DNA from: Mariprofundaceae bacterium
GTDB lineage: Bacteria; Pseudomonadota; Zetaproteobacteria; Mariprofundales; Mariprofundaceae
DNA length: 8,661 nt
Assembly: GCA_013139875.1 (NCBI GenBank)
Contig: WSZY01000119.1
Span: forward strand, 1 to 8,661
Direction of reading: 5' to 3'
The notes under the pieces were generated by a model that was not told the origin of the DNA, searched no databases, and was given only the letters and a program-made list of their open reading frames with translations. Within the stretch, counting starts at the first letter, position 1. Every line of letters starts with the position of its first letter. The position numbers were made by a program, and so were the translations under genes. Positions 1 through 6,573 of this stretch are shown one piece after another.

Positions 1-1054
1 CAGCCTTCAGATTGAAACGATCACGTGCATACAGGCCCCAGGGAAGGCTGACCATCCAGTCAAGATAGTTTCGGGTTACCCCATACTCCGGCGAAGAGGG
101 ATCAAGCATCCCCAGCTTCTCCATCTCTTCCTCAAACACCCCCTGAGCCTCTTCACTGAACGTAAGTCTGGAGGCAAGCTTCTTCAGCTTCTCTATCTCC
201 TGCTCCTGAGGATCGGTATTCAGCCCCAGTTCACGTTTGATCTCATGCAACTGCTCATTAAGGAAGAATTTTCTCTGCTGCTCCGAAACGCGCTCCTGAA
301 TATTTTCACGAATACGCGTCTGTGTCTTGCTCACGCTAAGTTCACGATTCAGAAGGGTAATCACCTTCTTCATCCGCTCAAAAATCGGATAGGTCTCCAG
401 TACGTCCTGAAGTTCAGTACGATCTGCCGTTGTCAGTCCGGCCGCGAAATCAGCCAGTCTTGCCGGCTCATCGGTACTGAATCGGGACGAAAAGAAGCGC
501 AGCTCCTCTTCATAGAGCGGGTTATGCTTGAGCAGCTCTTTAATGGTATTGATAATCGCAACGGTATAGGCGCGCATCTCAACATTATCTTCATAGTCTG
601 TAGCGTGGAAATACTCCACCCGTGCACTGAGTGCGACAGTGCCCTCCAGCCACTCCTTCACCCGGAAACGCTCCAGACACTCCACGACCAGATGCAGCCC
701 GTGCCCGTTAATCTCAACCGCCTTGACCACTCTGGCGATAACACCCACCCCGTAGAAATTTTTCGGTTCAAGCGGGCCATCTTCATCGCGAACAAGAATC
801 AGCCCGACATGGTTCTGACCAAGATCCACAAGCTTGTGGACAGCCTGCTTCATCTCCTCGCCCTCATAGACCAGAGGAACGATCAGGCCGGGAAAGAGGG
901 GCCGGTTAGAGAGAGGAAAGATGCGCAGATGCGGAGGCCATGACTCACTCGCCCGGATCAGCGAGGCGCCACTGTGATCCTCATCCGTAATCTCTACATC
1001 AATAATTTCCGGTTCATGTATCTTGTCATTCATAATGCTTATGTAGGTAATCAT
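1..1054 (-). CDS. lon: Lon protease, N-terminal part (gene runs off the left edge)
   Basis: ATP-dependent serine protease of the cytosol that degrades misfolded and regulatory proteins. About 350 codons are visible, and the reading frame is open to base 1. Numbering from the second ATG (1033), the substrate-binding LON domain begins near residue 36 (LRIFPLSNRPLFPGLIVPL). The helical linker follows, with the family signature SEQQRKFFLNEQLHEIKREL, and then NYLDWMVSLPWG just before the edge. The AAA+ ATPase and Ser-Lys protease domains lie outside the window. Start is uncertain: ATG at 1054 has a weak GAAAGAA upstream, while the in-frame ATG at 1033 has no clear ribosome binding site but avoids a hydrophobic MITYISI extension. 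The RPLFPG form of the N-domain differs from the E. coli type, so this may be a second Lon lineage (inference). The gene is divergent from htpX, another quality-control protease. Confidence 0.93.
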   Translation of the reverse strand, partial: MITYISIMNDKIHEPEIIDVEITDEDHSGASLIRASESWPPHLRIFPLSNRPLFPGLIVPLVYEGEEMKQAVHKLVDLGQNHVGLILVRDEDGPLEPKNFYGVGVIARVVKAVEINGHGLHLVVECLERFRVKEWLEGTVALSARVEYFHATDYEDNVEMRAYTVAIINTIKELLKHNPLYEEELRFFSSRFSTDEPARLADFAAGLTTADRTELQDVLETYPIFERMKKVITLLNRELSVSKTQTRIRENIQERVSEQQRKFFLNEQLHEIKRELGLNTDPQEQEIEKLKKLASRLTFSEEAQGVFEEEMEKLGMLDPSSPEYGVTRNYLDWMVSLPWGLYARDRFNLKA

Positions 1055-1078
1055 AGCAGTTCTTTCAATGGCTGATGA

Positions 1079-1098
1079 GTGAAAAAACCGATTTTCAC
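1079..1098. repeat. Perfect small palindrome between lon and htpX
   Basis: GTGAAAA (1079-1085) and TTTTCAC (1092-1098) are exact inverted copies separated by six bases. The site lies 24 bases upstream of the first lon ATG and 20 bases upstream of the htpX -35 element. Its size and place suit an operator for a dimeric regulator, but it is AT-rich and could be chance or a weak hairpin. No known regulator consensus was recognised. Confidence 0.3.
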
Positions 1099-1118
1099 CA
1101 TTTTTTAACCTTCATGCC

Positions 1119-1148
1119 CTTGAATTCCGGGCAGTGGAGCCCCACATT
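1119..1148 (+). promoter_or_regulatory. Heat-shock (sigma-32/RpoH-type) promoter for htpX
   Basis: The -35 element is CTTGAAT (1119-1125) and the -10 element is CCCCACAT (1140-1147), with a 14-base spacer. The textbook RpoH consensus is CTTGAAA, 11-16 bases, CCCCATNT, so only one base differs in each element. Transcription would begin near 1154-1156, giving a leader of about 40 bases before the htpX ATG at 1197. E. coli htpX is also a heat-shock gene, which agrees with the reading. The match is seen; the use of RpoH is inferred. Confidence 0.62.
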
Positions 1149-1180
1149 TATGTGGAATTCCATATTTCAATCAACACAGA

Positions 1181-1187
1181 GAAGGAG
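1181..1187 (+). promoter_or_regulatory. Ribosome binding site fixing the htpX start
   Basis: GAAGGAG lies nine bases before ATG 1197. It decides against the in-frame ATG at 1134, which sits between the -35 and -10 elements of the heat-shock promoter and has no ribosome binding site. Confidence 0.8.
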
Positions 1188-1196
1188 TCTCTCTAT

Positions 1197-2090
1197 ATGC
1201 GTTCATTTAAAGGCATCGGCCTGCTGATTATTACCAACATTCTGATCATGTTCACGCTGATCATTACGGGTACGGTTCTGATTAATTTTGTACTACCGCA
1301 GTTCGGTATTGATCTGCGCGGCTCGCTTGCAACCCAGGACTTTGCCTGGTCACTCGTCTTCGGATTTGGTGGTGCCTTTATCTCGCTCTTTATGTCCAAA
1401 TGGCTGGCAAAACGTGGCATGAAGATGCAACAGGTCACCACGCCATCCACACCCAAAGAGAAGCTGGTGTTTGAGACTGTTCAGCAGTTGGCGGAACGTG
1501 AAGGCATTAAAATGCCGGAGGTCTGGGTCTACTGGGATGATACCCCGAATGCCTTTGCCACCGGCCCGACCCGTAACAATGCCATGGTCGCCGTCTCATC
1601 AGGGCTGGCTATGAGCATGAATGACAACGAGTTAAAGGCCGTGCTGGCACATGAAATGGGTCATGTTTCCAATGGTGATATGCTGGCTACTACTCTTTTA
1701 CAGGGGCTAATGAATACCTTTGTCTACTTCGTAGCTCGCATGCTTGCCCGTCCGATCATGGAACGTAACTACTGGATGGGCTTTGCCGTCTATATGGTGC
1801 TGCAATTCGTACTCTCTATTCTCGCCATGATCCCGATCTGCTGGTTCTCACGCAGGCGTGAATTCCGTGCTGATGCCTATGCTGCCGACGTGCTGGGTGC
1901 AGAGCACATGATCCGTGCCCTGCAGAAGCTGGAGACGCTGACACAGCAAAACGCAGTCCAGCATCAGGGTGAACACCATGAGGAAGATGCACTGGCAACC
2001 ATGAAGATTTATGGTGGTTTCTCCGGCCTGTTTGCCACCCATCCACCGATTGAGACACGTATAGCTGCGCTCAGGAACAACCAGGACTAA
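1197..2090 (+). CDS. htpX: HtpX-family membrane zinc metalloprotease (M48)
   Basis: Inner-membrane zinc endopeptidase that, in the E. coli family member, cleaves misfolded membrane proteins and partly overlaps in role with FtsH. The product is 297 residues, against 293 in E. coli. An N-terminal hydrophobic hairpin covers about residues 5-27 and 36-58. The zinc motif HEMGH is at 152-156, with His152, His156 and catalytic Glu153. The third zinc ligand is Glu222 in SRRREFRADAYAADV. Two further hydrophobic segments lie around 160-180 and 193-217. The C-terminal THPPIETRI segment is typical. The start is chosen by the GAAGGAG site and the family-like MRSFKGIGLLIITN opening. The gene is divergent from lon and followed by a palindromic element that may end its transcript. 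No defect was seen. Confidence 0.96.
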   Translation: MRSFKGIGLLIITNILIMFTLIITGTVLINFVLPQFGIDLRGSLATQDFAWSLVFGFGGAFISLFMSKWLAKRGMKMQQVTTPSTPKEKLVFETVQQLAEREGIKMPEVWVYWDDTPNAFATGPTRNNAMVAVSSGLAMSMNDNELKAVLAHEMGHVSNGDMLATTLLQGLMNTFVYFVARMLARPIMERNYWMGFAVYMVLQFVLSILAMIPICWFSRRREFRADAYAADVLGAEHMIRALQKLETLTQQNAVQHQGEHHEEDALATMKIYGGFSGLFATHPPIETRIAALRNNQD

Positions 2091-2103
2091 GAGACTATTC
2101 CCT

Positions 2104-2171
2104 ACCACCAAGGCACAAAGACACAAAAAGCCAAACAGCCGGTTTTCTTTGAGTCTTTGTGCCTTTGTGGT
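2104..2171. repeat. Imperfect palindrome of the dispersed 'AAGGCACAAAGACAC' kind
   Basis: Arms 2104-2127 and 2148-2171 are inverted copies with 22 of 24 positions matching, around a 20-base loop. The core is AAGGCACAAAGACAC. I recognise this arm sequence as a frequent intergenic palindrome in many environmental bacterial genomes, where it often yields spurious small ORFs; that is from memory. It lies 14 bases after the htpX stop and 51 bases before the next gene, so it may also act as a transcript end or RNA-stability hairpin. A REP-like or non-autonomous mobile element is possible. No flanking target duplication was identified. Confidence 0.7.
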
Positions 2172-2222
2172 TAATTCTACCAATTTGGACGCTGTCACAA
2201 ATAGCAGCTATCATAGCTTTCT

Positions 2223-2954
2223 ATGAGCAATCATCAGACAGCCGCGATTCTCGTTATCGGTAATGAAGTTCTCTCCGGACGAACCCGCGAAGCCAATGCA
2301 TATCTGGCTGCACAAAAGCTGTTTGATCGAGGTTGCAAGCTGGGTGAAATTGCAGTCGTCCCCGATGTTCAGGATGCCATTGTTGTAACACTGAACAGAT
2401 TACGAGATCAGTTTGATGCGGTGATTACCAGCGGCGGCATCGGCCCGACACATGATGACATCACCATGGATTCAATAGCGAAGGCCTTCGGCGTAGAGCT
2501 CATTGAACATAAATATATTCTGCAGGTGATGACAGAGCGTTTCGGTAAAGAGGGCATGAATGATGGCCGTCGCCGCATGACCCGGGTTCCGGCAGGGGCC
2601 CACCTGATTCGCTGCGAAAAGACCATTGCCCCCGGTGCTAAAATTGAAAATGTCTATGTGCTCGCAGGTGTCCCCTACATCTTTGAATCACAACTTGATT
2701 CCATCCTGCCCGAGTTCGGCGATGGCGAGCGCCCATTTATCCGTCATGAAGTTGATGTGGCACTGCCCGAAAGCACCTTTGCCAAAGAGCTTGAGTTGAT
2801 TCAGGACAGATTTCAGGAAGTTGAAATCGGTTCCTACCCCAGAATGTGCGGTAACAAGCCATGTGGAAAAATCTGTCTGAGCAGCAAAAATGAAACCGCG
2901 CTAAAACAGGCCATTAAATCTGTCGAAGCTATGCTGGAAAACATTGGACACTAA
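2223..2954 (+). CDS. Stand-alone MoCF/CinA N-terminal domain protein
   Basis: A 243-residue protein with the molybdopterin-binding (MoCF_biosynth) fold found at the N-terminus of CinA. The opening AAILVIGNEVLSGRTREANA and the motif SGGIGPTHDD (70-79) mark the nucleotide/pterin binding site. In full CinA this domain has ADP-ribose pyrophosphatase activity and is followed by a C-terminal nicotinamide-nucleotide deamidase domain. Here the protein ends after an alpha/beta region (about 170-240) and the deamidase domain is absent. Similar short proteins are usually annotated as competence/damage-inducible protein A or molybdopterin-binding protein, and their role is not settled. ATG 2223 has no clear Shine-Dalgarno, but the family-like start supports it. 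The NADP-related gene nadK lies nearby on the other strand in a different operon. Confidence 0.88.
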   Translation: MSNHQTAAILVIGNEVLSGRTREANAYLAAQKLFDRGCKLGEIAVVPDVQDAIVVTLNRLRDQFDAVITSGGIGPTHDDITMDSIAKAFGVELIEHKYILQVMTERFGKEGMNDGRRRMTRVPAGAHLIRCEKTIAPGAKIENVYVLAGVPYIFESQLDSILPEFGDGERPFIRHEVDVALPESTFAKELELIQDRFQEVEIGSYPRMCGNKPCGKICLSSKNETALKQAIKSVEAMLENIGH

Positions 2955-3026
2955 AGAGAGTCAGCCTTGTTCAACGGATTTACGGGCAATAAGAGAAGCA
3001 CTAACGTAGAAACAGCTGATTCCGGT

Positions 3027-3542
3027 CTATTCCGTCTGCTCAACCTCAATGATTGGCAGATGCCCCGATCTGCTTCGTGGCAACACCTTCTCCACAGCCA
3101 CCTCATCACAATTGGAAAACTTCTCGCAGTGGATACAGACCGTCCAGATCTTATGCGGCAGGGTCTCTTTCTGAACAGCAGCATAATCCAGTTGCCCGAA
3201 AAAGTTTTCCACATAGGTCAGAGCAAACACCCTCTCCAGACCAAGCTCTGTCGCAACCCTTTCACAACCATCAACCAGAAGCCTGCCAATGCCCATGCCC
3301 TGATGTGAATCACTCACCACCAGCGAGCGAATCTCGGCCAGATTGGATTGATAGACATGAAGTGCAGCCAGACCTGCAAGCCTTCCGTCATATTCAGCAA
3401 CAACAAACTCCTGAAGATGCTCAAAAAGATCATCGTGACTGCGCGGCAGAACAATTTTCTTCTCTGAATAAGGGAGCAGCAGTGCATGCATGGCATCCAC
3501 ATCATCCGCCTCGGCCATTCTGATCCGAATACGGTGAGACAT
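3027..3542 (-). CDS. ArgA-like GNAT N-acetyltransferase (probable N-acetylglutamate synthase)
   Basis: Cytosolic GNAT enzyme of 171 residues. The acetyl-CoA loop is QGMGIG (81-86) in VVSDSHQGMGIGRLLVDGC, followed by RVFALTYVENFF (104-115). The C-terminal KETLPHKIWTVCIHCEKF...NCDEVAV is typical of the short, single-domain N-acetylglutamate synthases (ArgA of the Mycobacterium tuberculosis Rv2747 type), which make N-acetylglutamate from glutamate and acetyl-CoA at the first step of arginine synthesis. Cys136, Cys139 and Cys145 form a small cluster. The gene is last in the operon: its ATG shares one base with the recN stop (TGATG), and GAGG lies 10 bases upstream inside recN, so it is probably translationally coupled. 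Substrate is inferred from family resemblance; another amino-acid acetyltransferase is the alternative. Confidence 0.85.
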   Translation of the reverse strand: MSHRIRIRMAEADDVDAMHALLLPYSEKKIVLPRSHDDLFEHLQEFVVAEYDGRLAGLAALHVYQSNLAEIRSLVVSDSHQGMGIGRLLVDGCERVATELGLERVFALTYVENFFGQLDYAAVQKETLPHKIWTVCIHCEKFSNCDEVAVEKVLPRSRSGHLPIIEVEQTE

Positions 3543-5236
3543 CAGGCAGCCACCTCTTTTGGCGAGGCCTCACTGCCACGTTTCAGCATCTGCTGAGCAT
3601 GCTGAAGGCTCTCTTCATTGGCTCCGCCCAGCATGCGTGCGATCTCTTCCTGCCGTTTGTTGGCAGCAACCCTATCCAGCCGGGTCAGTGTACGTTCACC
3701 CTCCTGACCTTTACGAATACATACCTGATGATCCGCACAGGCTGCCACCTGCGGCAGATGCGAGACCACCAGCAGTTGCCGCTCCTGACCCATCGCAGCG
3801 AGCAGCTCTCCCACACACCATGCCGTCTCACCGCCAATGCCGACATCCACTTCATCAAATACGGCAATTTGAGGTGCATTGACCAGAGCACCGCACCCTT
3901 TAAGCGCCAATACAAAGCGGGAGAGTTCACCACCGGATGCAATTGATGCCAGTGGCCTGAATGGCTCGCCCGGATTGCTCGATGCCACAAACTGCAGTTT
4001 GTCCCATCCGGAAGCATTCCAGCCGCCACTCTCCAGGCCTGAATCCTTTTGCTGGCTGACCTCAACCTGAATCTTCATGCCTGCAAGGCCGAGACGATCC
4101 AGAAATGGCCTGAGCTCCTTCGCCAGTTTTTTCCCCTCTCTGCTTCGCTCAATGCTGATCTCTTCCGCACACTTCCGAAATGCCACTTCTGCCGCATCAC
4201 AATCTGCACGCAGTTTCTCTTCATCCCACCCTGCCGTATCCAGATGTGACAGCTTCTCTTCCCACGACTGCATCAACTCTATCAGCCCTGCCTCATCGAC
4301 CCCGTGCCGCCGCATCGCTTCATGCAGGCTCATCAATCGCTCTTCCACAGCCTGCAATTCCGCCTGATCAAAGGAGCTGTCCAACGCATCACGCAATAGC
4401 GGTTCAACCTCGCTCATCAATGCATCCATCTGCGCCAGCAACGATGAAGCCTCGCCCAAAGAGCTGTGGTATTCAGCAACCGGCTCCACTGCATGGCTCG
4501 CCTTCGCCATCAGGTTCCGGGCACTGCTGTCACCCTCATCAAGCAGGGCAAGCGAATCTGCCGCAGCCTGCTGAATCTGTGAGGCATGCCGCCCTGCCTC
4601 CACCTGTTCTGTGAGTTGATCAACGATCCCCTCTTCAATATCAAGCCCCTGCAAACGCTGCAACTCACTGCGCATCCATGCTTCCTGCTGTTCGGTATCA
4701 TTCTGATCATGTTTTAGAGAACTTAGTGCATGTTCTGCCTGCTTAAGCACTTCGTGGGCCCTGACCATTTTCTCCGACAGCTCTTTTGGAAGCCGGGCAT
4801 CAATGATCTGACGCTGAAAGTCCGGGTGCAGAAGTGCCTGATGTTCATGCTGCCCATGCAGATCCAGACAAATTTCCCCTATCTGTTGCAAAATTCTGGC
4901 AGGTGTTGGCGTACCATTTACATAGGCTCTGGAACGGCCATCGGCGGTAATCGTTCGTTTGAGAAAAAGCTGCTCCTCAATATCAATATCCTGCTCGGCA
5001 AGCAGAGCCATGAGCCGTGCATCATCTGATTCGACCACTGCAGAAATTTCGGTCTTTTCAGCCCCGTGCCGAACCCAGTCACTGCTGGCCCGGGCACCGA
5101 AAACGGCCCCCAGCGCGTCGACCAGAATGGATTTCCCCGCACCTGTTTCACCGGTAAATACCGTCATCCCGGCAGAGAGCTGAAGTGAGACCTCATCAAT
5201 CAGTGCAAATTGTCGAACCCTGAATTCTGTAAGCAT
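3542..5236 (-). CDS. recN: DNA repair protein RecN
   Basis: SMC-like ATPase that acts on the chromosome at double-strand breaks and helps RecA-dependent repair. The product is 564 residues, close to the E. coli 553. Walker A is GETGAGKS (29-36). A long helical arm region (about 150-400) is rich in Glu, Gln and Leu. The ABC signature ASGGELSRFVLALKG begins at 433, Walker B IAVFDEVDVGIGGETA has Asp461 and Glu462, and the switch His493 is in VVSHLPQVAA. The frame is open 51 codons further upstream into nadK, but MLTEFRVRQFALIDE is the conserved start, so ATG 5236 is chosen. It lies 10 bases after the nadK stop, with AAGGA at the end of nadK as a somewhat distant ribosome binding site. No LexA-type box was recognised near it. 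Confidence 0.96.
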   Translation of the reverse strand: MLTEFRVRQFALIDEVSLQLSAGMTVFTGETGAGKSILVDALGAVFGARASSDWVRHGAEKTEISAVVESDDARLMALLAEQDIDIEEQLFLKRTITADGRSRAYVNGTPTPARILQQIGEICLDLHGQHEHQALLHPDFQRQIIDARLPKELSEKMVRAHEVLKQAEHALSSLKHDQNDTEQQEAWMRSELQRLQGLDIEEGIVDQLTEQVEAGRHASQIQQAAADSLALLDEGDSSARNLMAKASHAVEPVAEYHSSLGEASSLLAQMDALMSEVEPLLRDALDSSFDQAELQAVEERLMSLHEAMRRHGVDEAGLIELMQSWEEKLSHLDTAGWDEEKLRADCDAAEVAFRKCAEEISIERSREGKKLAKELRPFLDRLGLAGMKIQVEVSQQKDSGLESGGWNASGWDKLQFVASSNPGEPFRPLASIASGGELSRFVLALKGCGALVNAPQIAVFDEVDVGIGGETAWCVGELLAAMGQERQLLVVSHLPQVAACADHQVCIRKGQEGERTLTRLDRVAANKRQEEIARMLGGANEESLQHAQQMLKRGSEASPKEVAA

Positions 5237-5246
5237 TCGCGCTGGA

Positions 5247-6101
5247 TTATCCTTCGTGCCCGGCCCAGTGGAGTTTACTACGCAATGTTTCATAGTAGTG
5301 GCGCTCCGGCAGATAAAGCAGGGTGATGTAACCCGCTTTCTCAACGCAGATACGGTCCCCGGCCTGAAGCTCCATATGCTCCTGACCATCCAGATTCAGT
5401 GCAGCCATTTTCGGACTCTCAATCAGGGTCAACTCAATAGCATCATCTGCGGGTACTACAATCGGCCTGTTGGAGAGGATATGGGGGCAGATTTGTGCCA
5501 CGCAAATGGCATTAACGTCCGGGTGCACAATCGGGCCGCCTGCTGACAATGCATAGGCTGTTGACCCGGCAGGTGTTGCCAGTACCAGACCATCGGCTCT
5601 CAGACGAAACACAAACTGGTCCCGTACACTCATCTCAAATTCGATCATCCTCGGATGTTCATTTCGCTGCAGTACCACATCATTCATGGCAAACCCGGAG
5701 TTGAGCTTCTCATCACCACGCCAGCTCTCTGCCTTAAGGCCGAAGTGGCGTCTGGTCTTGATATTACCGGCAAACACCTCTTCAACTACGTCAAACATAC
5801 TTCCCACCGGTGTGTCTGTAAGAAAGCCAAGCCGACCCAGGTTAATGCCAAGAATCGGTGTGTCGTGCCCGATAAACCTGCGGCCGACCGTCAGCAGCGT
5901 GCCGTCACCACCCAGCACAATCATCAGCTCCACTTCTGTCGGCATCTTCTCAAGCGGCAGTGATTGTTCGGCGCAGCAATCAAGGCTCTTCTCATCGGTG
6001 AAGACAGTACAACCCCGCTGTTTCAGCCAGTCACACAGCTCTGCTGCCAGTGCCAGTGCCCGGTCATCATCGGGCTTGATGGTAATGCCGACTCGTTTCA
6101 C
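5247..6101 (-). CDS. nadK: NAD kinase
   Basis: ATP-dependent NAD kinase that makes NADP from NAD in the cytosol. The product is 284 residues, within the usual bacterial range. GGDGT (64-68) is the phosphate-donor motif, GINLGRLGFL is at 85-94, Asn140-Asp141 is the conserved ND pair, and TPAGSTAYALSAGG begins at 176, with LDGQ near 237-240. The start is GTG at 6101, seen directly as TAAGTGAAACGA: the stop of the preceding cytochrome gene abuts it and is in frame, so no longer protein is possible. GTGGGAG upstream may serve as the ribosome binding site. It is second in the cytochrome-nadK-recN-acetyltransferase operon. The nadK-recN order is shared with many proteobacteria, including E. coli. 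Confidence 0.97.
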   Translation of the reverse strand: MKRVGITIKPDDDRALALAAELCDWLKQRGCTVFTDEKSLDCCAEQSLPLEKMPTEVELMIVLGGDGTLLTVGRRFIGHDTPILGINLGRLGFLTDTPVGSMFDVVEEVFAGNIKTRRHFGLKAESWRGDEKLNSGFAMNDVVLQRNEHPRMIEFEMSVRDQFVFRLRADGLVLATPAGSTAYALSAGGPIVHPDVNAICVAQICPHILSNRPIVVPADDAIELTLIESPKMAALNLDGQEHMELQAGDRICVEKAGYITLLYLPERHYYETLRSKLHWAGHEG

Positions 6102-6410
6102 TTATTTCGCTCCCACCGATATTTCAGGCTCAATATGACACTGAAAACACTGTTGCGTCTTGGTATGCCGTTTGGGTTGCGGGTGAATTCCGTCTGCGCT
6201 GTGGCATGCCATGCAGGCAGCAATTGTTTTCAGCGCGGCTGCCTGCTGATGGGTTGCATCATTTGGCGTAGGCTTCGTGGTCCTCTCCCCAGACATCGTC
6301 AAAAAAATAACTACCGCTGCAACAAACGCCAGAAAAAAAGCATCACGCTTTCCGGGTTTCCAGCCCCTGTTTTCAGGGCTGTTCTCTGGGCCATTCTCTG
6401 AAGCGGACAT
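6102..6410 (-). CDS. Small membrane-anchored diheme c-type cytochrome
   Basis: A 102-residue protein. A charged N-terminus (1-22) is followed by one hydrophobic segment (about 24-40, DAFFLAFVAAVVIFLTM), probably an uncleaved signal anchor placing the rest in the periplasm. Two heme-binding motifs are present, CMACH (66-70) and CFQCH (88-92), with further His residues (His54, His75, His82) that could be distal heme ligands. Such proteins shuttle electrons between membrane dehydrogenases and periplasmic reductases or oxidases; the partner here is unknown. The resemblance is to short NapB/NapC-type diheme domains, but I do not assign a named family. ATG 6410 has GAGAGG five bases upstream and a strong promoter ahead. 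The stop abuts the nadK GTG, so the two are co-transcribed. Confidence 0.85.
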   Translation of the reverse strand: MSASENGPENSPENRGWKPGKRDAFFLAFVAAVVIFLTMSGERTTKPTPNDATHQQAAALKTIAACMACHSADGIHPQPKRHTKTQQCFQCHIEPEISVGAK

Positions 6411-6433
6411 TCACACCTCTCAATATTTGAATC

Positions 6434-6463
6434 GTTATACCCTAATCGGCATTTATATTACAA
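6434..6463 (-). promoter_or_regulatory. Sigma-70-type promoter for the cytochrome-nadK-recN operon
   Basis: On the minus strand, TTGTAA (6463-6458) is followed by an 18-base spacer and TATAAC (6439-6434), matching 4 of 6 and 5 of 6 consensus bases. Transcription would begin near 6427, only about 17 bases before ATG 6410, leaving just enough leader for the GAGAGG ribosome binding site. No other promoter was seen within the operon junctions. Confidence 0.6.
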
Positions 6464-6494
6464 GTCCATAACTGGAAATCCATATGCTCCGCAG

Positions 6495-6523
6495 TTTAGT
6501 TTTCATCAAGGCACTGCTAGATT
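6495..6523 (+). promoter_or_regulatory. Extended -10 promoter for the 55-codon gene
   Basis: A TGC extension precedes TAGATT (6518-6523). A weak -35, TTTAGT (6495-6500), lies at 17 bases. Transcription would start near 6529-6531, leaving a leader of about 45 bases. The match is moderate and the call is an inference from position plus motif. Confidence 0.4.
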
Positions 6524-6525
6524 TC

Positions 6526-6549
6526 GGGTGGTGAAAATCATACTCACCC
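6526..6549 (+). promoter_or_regulatory. Possible hairpin at the 5' end of the small-gene transcript
   Basis: GGGTG (6526-6530) can pair with CACCC (6545-6549). An alternative pairing is GGTGA with TCACC, shifted inward. The hairpin would lie at or just after the predicted transcription start and before the AAGGA site at 6561, so it could stabilise the RNA or bind a regulator. The short stem makes this tentative. Confidence 0.25.
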
Positions 6550-6573
6550 AATACATCTAAAAGGATATATAAC

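Noticed and set aside
245..943. Plus-strand open frame of 232 codons
   Set aside because: It lies entirely antisense to the lon coding sequence, whose protein is clearly recognisable; no family resemblance or ribosome binding site.
1134..1196. Upstream extension of htpX from ATG 1134
   Set aside because: That ATG lies between the -35 and -10 elements of the heat-shock promoter and has no ribosome binding site; ATG 1197 has GAAGGAG and the family start.
1848..2198. Minus-strand frame ending in a TTKAQRLKENRLFGFLCLCALV peptide-like stretch
   Set aside because: This is translation of the dispersed palindrome plus antisense htpX; such peptides are a familiar annotation artefact.
2955..3026. Terminator between the converging CinA-type gene and acetyltransferase gene
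   Set aside because: No stem followed by a T-run on either strand was found; only a short ATTCCG direct repeat is present.
3053..3523. Plus-strand frame antisense to the acetyltransferase
   Set aside because: Low-complexity His/Pro/Ser-rich translation typical of an antisense shadow.
5237..5389. N-terminal extension of recN by 51 codons
   Set aside because: It overlaps nadK and resembles no RecN; the conserved start MLTEFRVRQF is at 5236.
6505..6525. Sigma-54 promoter around GGCAC upstream of the small gene
   Set aside because: The GC of the -12 element is missing at the required ten-base spacing.
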